DNA of 19,944 nt, taken from an uncultured Collinsella sp. (GTDB taxonomy: Bacteria; Actinomycetota; Coriobacteriia; Coriobacteriales; Coriobacteriaceae). This document shows, piece after piece, positions 15,091 through 19,944 of the stretch (its first letter is position 1; each line of letters opens with the position of its first letter). The stretch covers positions 1 through 19,944 of the forward strand of contig UQMO01000041.1 in NCBI GenBank assembly GCA_900542125.1, given 5' to 3'. The notes under the pieces are model-generated. The model ran no database searches, was not told where the DNA came from, and was given only the letters and a program-made list of their open reading frames with translations. The position numbers were made by a program, and so were the translations under genes.

Positions 15091-15108
15091 TAATCGCGTC
15101 GCGAAAAC

Positions 15109-15147
15109 AAAAACCTCCGCAGGGATGCTTTCCTTGCGGAGGTTTTT
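15109..15147 (-). terminator. Intrinsic terminator of the DXS-like gene
   Basis: A 17-bp stem (15109-15125 with 15131-15147, one G-T wobble) with loop TGCTT begins right at the stop codon. On the minus strand it ends in GGTTTTTG, a clear U-tract; T-runs on both sides make it bidirectional in form. Confidence 0.92.
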
Positions 15148-16928
15148 TACTCGTTGAGTAGCCTTACGGCTTCGGCGGCCATGTTCTCGACCGTCATGCC
15201 GTTCTGAGCGAGCAGCTCGTTGGGGTCGTAGCGGTCGGGGAAGCCCTTGGCGATGCCGAAGGTGCGCGTGCGCAACGGCGTGCATGCCAGATAGCATGCC
15301 ACGCGCTCGCCCCAGCCGCCGTCCAAGATGCCGTCCTCGAGGGTGACGACAACGCGATGCTCGGCGGCAAGACTGTCGAGGAACTCGCGGTCGAGCTCGG
15401 TTGCAAAGCGCGGGTTGACGAGCGTGGCCTCGATGCCGTACTCGGCAGTCAGACGGTTTGCCACGCGCTCACCCAGCTCAAAGAAATCGCCAAGCGCGAG
15501 CACGGCAACGTCGCGGCCCTGACGCACCACGTTGTAGCGAACGGCGCTGTAGTCGGTGTCTTCGGCGGGCGCAAGGTCGGGGCGGCTTACCAGGCCGATG
15601 CCCGGTACGCGGATTGCCACGGGATGCTCGCGGTGGTCGAGCGACCAGCTCAGCATGGACAGATATTCCTCCATGCAGGCCGGCGCCAAGTAGTGCATGT
15701 TGGGAAGACCGCCCAGCATGGAAATATCAAAGAACGAAAGATGCGTCTCGGACGTGGTGCCAAAGATTGACGCACCAAACACCAAAATGGTTGCGGGGGC
15801 GTCGTTGAGGCACAGGTCGTGCCACAGCTCGTCGTAGGCGCGCTGCAAAAACGTACCGTACACACCAAAGACTGGCTTGGCGCCCGAGCGCGCAAGCGCG
15901 GTGGCAAAGGTCACGGCGTGCTCCTCGGCAATGCCCACATCGACGAACTGTTTGCCGGCGGCAGCGCGAAGCTCGGGTGTAAAGCCCATAATGTAGGGCG
16001 TGGCGGCCGTGATGCCAACGACCTGTGGATCGCGCTCGATGGCGGCGCTGAGCGCCTCGCCCGTAATGTCAGCATAGGTGCGCGGCGCGGGCTCGCTCGG
16101 ATGGCCCGGGCAAAGCTTGCGCCCAGTCGCCATGTCAAACGGACCCACGTGGTGCCAGCGTTCGGGGTCGCTCTGGGCCGGCTCAAAGCCCTTGCCCTTG
16201 GCGGTGGAGACGTGCAGCACGATGGGATGATCGATATTGCGCAGTTCCTGCAGCGCGTCGACCAGGGCCAACACGTCGTTGCCGGCGTCCAAATAACGGT
16301 AGTCGAGTCCCATCGCGCGGAAAACGTTGCGCTCACAGGTGCCGTTGCTGGCACGCAGCTCGGCCAGATTGCGATACAGGCCGCCATGGTTCTCGGCAAT
16401 GGACTGGTCGTTATCGTTGACGATGATGATCAGGTTGCTGTCGAGTTCGGCGGCATTGTTGAAGCCCTCAAACGCCAAGCCGCCCGAAAGCGAGCCGTCG
16501 CCAATGATGGTGATGACGTTGTAGCTGTCGCCCGCCAGATCGCGGGCGTGTGCCAAGCCGCAGCCCAGGCTCACCGATGTGGAGGTGTGGCCCATGGCGA
16601 ACAGGTCGTGCTCGGACTCGTCGGGATTGGCAAAGCCAGAAGCCTCGCCAAAACGTTCCGGATCGATATAGGTATACGCGCGCCCGGTCAGCGCCTTGTG
16701 GGCGTAGGTCTGGTGCGAAACGTCAAAGACAATCTTGTCGATAGGGGAGTTAAACACGCGATGAAGCGCAACCGTAAGCTCAACGACGCCCAGGTTGGGG
16801 GCAACGTGTCCGCCGACAGCGGCGGAGCTTTCGAGGATGGCGTGGCGAATCTCGCCGCAGAGCAGCGGAAGCTCGGCGCGGTCGAGAGCCTTGACGTCCT
16901 CGGGCGTTGTCGTTTGCGTAAGCAGCAT
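15147..16928 (-). CDS. dxs: 1-deoxy-D-xylulose-5-phosphate synthase family protein (short, divergent form)
   Basis: The 593-residue thiamine-diphosphate enzyme has the DXS domain order. Visible are GGHVAPNLGVVELT, SHQTYAHKALTGR, the TPP/Mg motif GDGSLSGG ending in NDN, GIAEEHAVTFA with the catalytic Glu, and YGTFLQRAYDELWHD. Canonical DXS (about 620 residues) makes DXP from pyruvate and glyceraldehyde-3-phosphate for isoprenoids, thiamine and pyridoxal. This protein is shorter in the central region. The usual DRAGxxGADGxTH loop reads FGASIFGTTSETH, and RYPRG reads RVPGI, so two arginines that bind the GAP phosphate in E. coli DXS are absent. It may be a paralogue with another acceptor. It is transcribed alone, with its own terminator. 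The ribosome binding site (GGAG) is rather far from the ATG. Confidence 0.85.
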   Translation of the reverse strand: MLLTQTTTPEDVKALDRAELPLLCGEIRHAILESSAAVGGHVAPNLGVVELTVALHRVFNSPIDKIVFDVSHQTYAHKALTGRAYTYIDPERFGEASGFANPDESEHDLFAMGHTSTSVSLGCGLAHARDLAGDSYNVITIIGDGSLSGGLAFEGFNNAAELDSNLIIIVNDNDQSIAENHGGLYRNLAELRASNGTCERNVFRAMGLDYRYLDAGNDVLALVDALQELRNIDHPIVLHVSTAKGKGFEPAQSDPERWHHVGPFDMATGRKLCPGHPSEPAPRTYADITGEALSAAIERDPQVVGITAATPYIMGFTPELRAAAGKQFVDVGIAEEHAVTFATALARSGAKPVFGVYGTFLQRAYDELWHDLCLNDAPATILVFGASIFGTTSETHLSFFDISMLGGLPNMHYLAPACMEEYLSMLSWSLDHREHPVAIRVPGIGLVSRPDLAPAEDTDYSAVRYNVVRQGRDVAVLALGDFFELGERVANRLTAEYGIEATLVNPRFATELDREFLDSLAAEHRVVVTLEDGILDGGWGERVACYLACTPLRTRTFGIAKGFPDRYDPNELLAQNGMTVENMAAEAVRLLNE

Positions 16929-17055
16929 CGTTGTGGGTTACTCCATGCGAATCGAGCGCCGGCGCTCCCTCGGCCGACACAATTGCACAAGACAGTCTCG
17001 CACATTTTGGCGTTTGATATGTGACGGCGGCGCGGTAATTCGACAACTGGTGGGG

Positions 17056-17067
17056 CAAAACGTTTTG
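17056..17067. promoter_or_regulatory. 12-bp perfect palindrome in divergent promoter region
   Basis: CAAAACGTTTTG is a perfect 12-bp palindrome in the 227-bp region between the divergent DXS-like and HD-domain genes. It could be a regulator site. No promoter hexamers could be assigned with confidence in this gap. Confidence 0.3.
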
Positions 17068-17155
17068 TCCGATGCCATACTGATAGATTCGATGATGATT
17101 TTTTCAATACGTGCAGGCCGTGGCTTGCCGCCGTGAGCCGCTGGAAGGAGGCAGC

Positions 17156-17692
17156 ATGTCCGACGCCGTTCGTGCCGAGAAAATCGCGCACGAGGTCGAC
17201 GATGCCGCCCGCCAGCTCGCCCAGGCGGGCCGCTTGGACCTGACGCGCGAGTTTATCCAGCATGGCGACGTGACGGTCTATGCACATGTGACCTCGGTGG
17301 CACGGGCAAGTCTGTCCTTTGCCGAGCACTTGGGCCGTGCTGGCATTTCGATCGACCGTGCCTCGCTGCTGCGCGGGGCCTTGCTGCACGACTACTTTCT
17401 CTATGATTGGCACGACCCCGACCCGAGCCATCGACTGCACGGATTTCGACATCCGTTTTTTGCCCTGGCACGTGCGGAGGAAGATTTTGAGCTGACGCCG
17501 CGCGAACGGAATATTATCGTGCGGCATATGTTTCCGCTGGTGCCAGTGCCGCCGACGTGTCGTGAGGCTTGGATTGTATGCCTGGCAGATAAATGGTGCG
17601 CTCTGCGCGAGACGGTCGCCGGTCGTCTGCGGCGCAAGGACGAGGCGGACGATGACGTGAGTAAAGCATCGAGCGAAAAGAGGAGAGGGTAG
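17156..17692 (+). CDS. Small HD-domain phosphohydrolase
   Basis: This 178-residue cytosolic protein carries the HD metal-binding pattern: His44 (YAHVTSVAR), His78-Asp79 (LLHDYFLYDWH) and Asp145 (CLADKWCAL), with His95 and His99 in RLHGFRHP between them. HD proteins hydrolyse phosphoesters, often of nucleotides; the substrate here is unknown. The ATG at 17156 is chosen because a perfect AAGGAGG precedes it. The frame could extend 15 codons upstream from a GTG. The gene ends 3 bp before the CmpB-type membrane protein gene, a pairing often seen in Firmicutes and Coriobacteriia, so the two probably act together. Confidence 0.88.
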   Translation: MSDAVRAEKIAHEVDDAARQLAQAGRLDLTREFIQHGDVTVYAHVTSVARASLSFAEHLGRAGISIDRASLLRGALLHDYFLYDWHDPDPSHRLHGFRHPFFALARAEEDFELTPRERNIIVRHMFPLVPVPPTCREAWIVCLADKWCALRETVAGRLRRKDEADDDVSKASSEKRRG

Positions 17693-17695
17693 ACG

Positions 17696-18715
17696 GTGGA
17701 AACCGCGATTGATATGGCGTTTGGCGGCGCGACGCTTGCCGCCTGCCCACTCTCGGCACTGGTGCTCTCGTTTGCCTTTTACGGGTTTTGCGGTTGGGCA
17801 TGGGAGTCGACAGTATGTGCCATGCTCAATCACGGACGATTTGCCAACAGCGGCTTTTTGCTGGGGCCGTGCTGCCCAGTCTATGGCGCGGGCGGCATTG
17901 CCTGCTGGCTGCTGTTGCGCGGGATTCCGGATGCCTCGAGCCAGTTTGTCGCTGCAGCACTCGTATGCAGCGTGATTGAGTATAGCGTAGGCGTGCTGTT
18001 GGAAAAAACAACGGGCGCTCGCTTTTGGGACTATTCGCACCTGCCGTTTAACCTGCACGGACGCATCTGCCTGTACTGGGCCTGCGCGTTTGGCCTGGGT
18101 GCGTTGTGCATTTGCCGTTTAGTGGAGCCGGCATTGCTGGGGCTGCTTGGCCATCTGCCGGTGCTGATTGTGCGGCTGTCCGCCTTTATCGTCGCGGTCG
18201 CGATGATGGTCGACGCGGTGTGCTCTTTGGCCAGCTGGCGCCGCCTGTCCGATCAGCTGGAGCGTGTGCGCGCCGACCTTGCCGACCGCATCAATGAGTC
18301 GCTTGCCGATGCCTCGGACTCAATGCTCGAACGTATTCCCGATTCTACGATTGATTCGGTGGCACAGACGCACATCCGTAGCCGTGCCGTTAACGCGTGG
18401 CTGGCCGAGCTGGGCGACGCGGCGCTCGATGCCCTGCGCGAGAAGGCTTCGATGCCGACGTTTATCGCGGATGGTGCTCGCGGCCTGGCACTTGCTGCCC
18501 GCCGCGTGGCCGATGCCGCGCCGAGCATGCCGCGTCCGTCGCTCAGCCGTCGCCTTGCCGGTAAGCGCATGAGCCGTCCGGTACCGAGCGTGTCACTCAG
18601 TCGTCGTGACCTGCGCTTTTTCAATGCCTTCCCGCGTCTGCGCATCAATCGCTACGAAGGTGTCATTCGAGCAACTAATCTCCGCGACCGCGCCCACGAG
18701 CTGTTTCGGCGCTAG
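17696..18715 (+). CDS. Putative ABC-transporter type IV (CmpB-like) membrane protein
   Basis: The 339-residue protein has an N-terminal membrane domain (to about 180) with about five or six hydrophobic segments and the family hallmarks FYGFCGWAWES, NSGFLLGPCCPVYGAGG and WDYSHLPFNLHGRICLYW. These match the CmpB-type putative ABC-transporter family, for which no ATPase partner or function is firmly known. Residues about 180-339 form a soluble, Arg-rich C-terminal region with helices and no recognised domain. The start is GTG, 3 bp after the HD gene with GGAGAGGG upstream. An ATG at 17714 is an alternative. It forms an operon with the HD-domain gene. Confidence 0.85.
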   Translation: METAIDMAFGGATLAACPLSALVLSFAFYGFCGWAWESTVCAMLNHGRFANSGFLLGPCCPVYGAGGIACWLLLRGIPDASSQFVAAALVCSVIEYSVGVLLEKTTGARFWDYSHLPFNLHGRICLYWACAFGLGALCICRLVEPALLGLLGHLPVLIVRLSAFIVAVAMMVDAVCSLASWRRLSDQLERVRADLADRINESLADASDSMLERIPDSTIDSVAQTHIRSRAVNAWLAELGDAALDALREKASMPTFIADGARGLALAARRVADAAPSMPRPSLSRRLAGKRMSRPVPSVSLSRRDLRFFNAFPRLRINRYEGVIRATNLRDRAHELFRR

Positions 18716-18913
18716 CCGGGATGGGCGCGCTCACGGCTCCCTTGCTCGCGTATTTCCCGTTCGTTTCGCGTCCGTTGCCGCGCCGTTTCCAAGATTGCGG
18801 CACCGTTTCCATTCGACAACGCAGCGTTTAACAACGCCGTATCTGGTCTACACCAGTTGCCCCTCGGCCGCATTATGGGCGCCGACAACGTTCACGCGAT
18901 CAAGGGGGAGCGA

Positions 18914-19944
18914 ATGTACGATACGGGATCGACAACGTTTATGCTCATCTGCACCATGCTCGTGTTTTTAATGACACCGGGTCTGGCGTTTTTCTATGGC
19001 GGCCTGTCCAGGCGCAAAAATGTCATCAACACCATGCTCATGTGCTTTGGCGCCATTGGCCTGGTCGGCGTGCTGTGGATTGTTGCCGGCTGGTCGCTGG
19101 CCTACGGCGGCGACGGTTCCAGCCCGTTTATTGGAGGCCTTGACCAGCTGCTGTGCTTGCCGGTGCTCAACCAGGTGCTGCAGGCGGCTGAGGGCACCGC
19201 GTCGGACGGTGCCGTCTACCCTCAGATCATCAACATCGCCTTCCAGATGGCATTTGCCATGATCACGGCCGCTATCGTCACGGGCAGCCTGGCCGGCCGC
19301 GTTAAGTTTGGTGCCATGGCGGCCTTCCTGGGCATTTGGCTGCTCGTGGTCTATGCGCCGCTCGCCCACATGGTCTGGGGCGGCGATGGCTCCTTTATCG
19401 GCGACATCATCGGCGCACTCGACTTTGCCGGCGGCGACGTGGTGCACATCTCGTCCGGTCTGACGGGCCTGATCCTCTGTTTGATACTCGGCCGTCGTCG
19501 CGGTTTTGGCATGGTGAGCTATCGCCCGCATAACGTGCCGTTTGTGGCGCTGGGCGCCGGCCTGCTTTGGTTTGGCTGGTTTGGCTTTAACGGCGGCAGC
19601 GAGTTTAAGGCCGACGCCGTGGCGGCGCTCGCCATCCTCAACACCGTGACGGCCAGCGCGGCGGGTATGGTCTCGTGGCTTGCCGTCGAGCGCGTGCACA
19701 CCGGTCGCCCCACGCTGGTGGGCGCTAGCACCGGTCTGGTCGCGGGCCTCGTGGTGGTCACGCCGGGCGCGGGCTTTGTCGAGCCGTGGGCAGCGCTGGT
19801 CATGGGCCTGATCGTCTCTCCCGTCTGCTACCTGGCCATCAGCCATCTTAAGACCAAGTTCGGCTACGACGACGCGCTCGACGCGTTTGGCTGCCACGGT
19901 ATCGGCGGCATCTTGGGCGGCGTGCTCACGGGCCTGTTCTGCGT
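18914..19944 (+). CDS. amt: Ammonium transporter Amt/AmtB (partial, runs off window end)
   Basis: The first 343 codons of an ammonium channel are present, open to the last base; full proteins are about 400-450 residues. The protein begins MYDTGSTTFMLICTMLVFLM without a long signal peptide. Conserved features are GLAFFYGGLSRRKN, FQMAFAMITAAIVTGSLAGR (the phenylalanine-gate helix), WFGFNGGS, and the twin pore histidines His178 (VVHISSG) and His328 (GCHGIGG). The two histidines are 150 residues apart, exactly as in E. coli AmtB. The start has AAGGGGGAG just upstream. A P-II (glnB/glnK) gene often follows amt and may lie beyond the window. The upstream 198 bp shows no clear terminator or promoter. 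Confidence 0.95.
   Translation, partial: MYDTGSTTFMLICTMLVFLMTPGLAFFYGGLSRRKNVINTMLMCFGAIGLVGVLWIVAGWSLAYGGDGSSPFIGGLDQLLCLPVLNQVLQAAEGTASDGAVYPQIINIAFQMAFAMITAAIVTGSLAGRVKFGAMAAFLGIWLLVVYAPLAHMVWGGDGSFIGDIIGALDFAGGDVVHISSGLTGLILCLILGRRRGFGMVSYRPHNVPFVALGAGLLWFGWFGFNGGSEFKADAVAALAILNTVTASAAGMVSWLAVERVHTGRPTLVGASTGLVAGLVVVTPGAGFVEPWAALVMGLIVSPVCYLAISHLKTKFGYDDALDAFGCHGIGGILGGVLTGLFC

Noticed and set aside
16688..18058. 456-codon minus-strand frame spanning the HD gene and the DXS-like start region
   Set aside because: It crosses two divergent real genes and shows no domain. The minus-strand frame at 18968-19897 is likewise a shadow of amt.

Overview
The window looks like chromosomal DNA of a high-GC gut actinobacterium of the class Coriobacteriia, most likely Collinsella or a close relative. 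That call is an inference from codon usage, the SEC-C type methionine aminopeptidase, the HD/CmpB-type pair and the overall gene style; no rRNA gene or other decisive marker is present. The first 12 bases (TATAAGAGACAG) equal the inner part of the Tn5/Nextera mosaic end, so position 1 is probably an assembly-contig end with residual library adapter.

Layout. Positions 13-164 hold two tandem 51-bp hairpin units. Three minus-strand genes follow: a D-2-hydroxyacid dehydrogenase (165-1100), a SEC-C methionine aminopeptidase (1230-2117) and a COG0731-type radical SAM protein (2278-3054). A plus-strand alpha/beta hydrolase (3280-4077) precedes a signalling pair: a 626-residue protein with a degenerate GGDEF domain, a receiver and an intact HD-GYP domain (4288-6168), and a stand-alone Hpt protein (6193-6549). 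A visibly more AT-rich stretch (about 6.7-10.2 kb) carries a DUF2975 membrane protein with an XRE-type regulator and a three-gene ABC-2 exporter, bounded by strong hairpin terminators. On the minus strand, 14638 down to 10317 is a polar amino acid ABC importer (binding lipoprotein, two permeases, ATPase) followed by a class I glutamine amidotransferase-like gamma-glutamyl hydrolase. A short, divergent DXS-family enzyme (15147-16928, minus) comes next. The window closes with a plus-strand HD-domain protein, a CmpB-type membrane protein, and an ammonium transporter cut by the window end.

How the genes relate. Three loci concern nitrogen or amino acid supply: the importer, the amidotransferase-like hydrolase and Amt. 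The HD-GYP/Hpt pair looks like the output end of a phosphorelay whose kinase is not in the window. DUF2975-XRE and the ABC exporter may form one small regulated module.

The most unusual content is intergenic. There are two long inverted repeats (18-19 bp perfect arms, 27-28 nt loops) of unrelated sequence but the same architecture, at 2171-2235 and 6574-6637. A third set at 14875-15090 contains six alternating copies of one 15-16 bp arm at about 40-bp steps. A 44-bp dispersed repeat occurs at 1127 and 14761, each time upstream of a minus-strand gene. Together these suggest a family of small, repeated palindromic elements scattered between genes.
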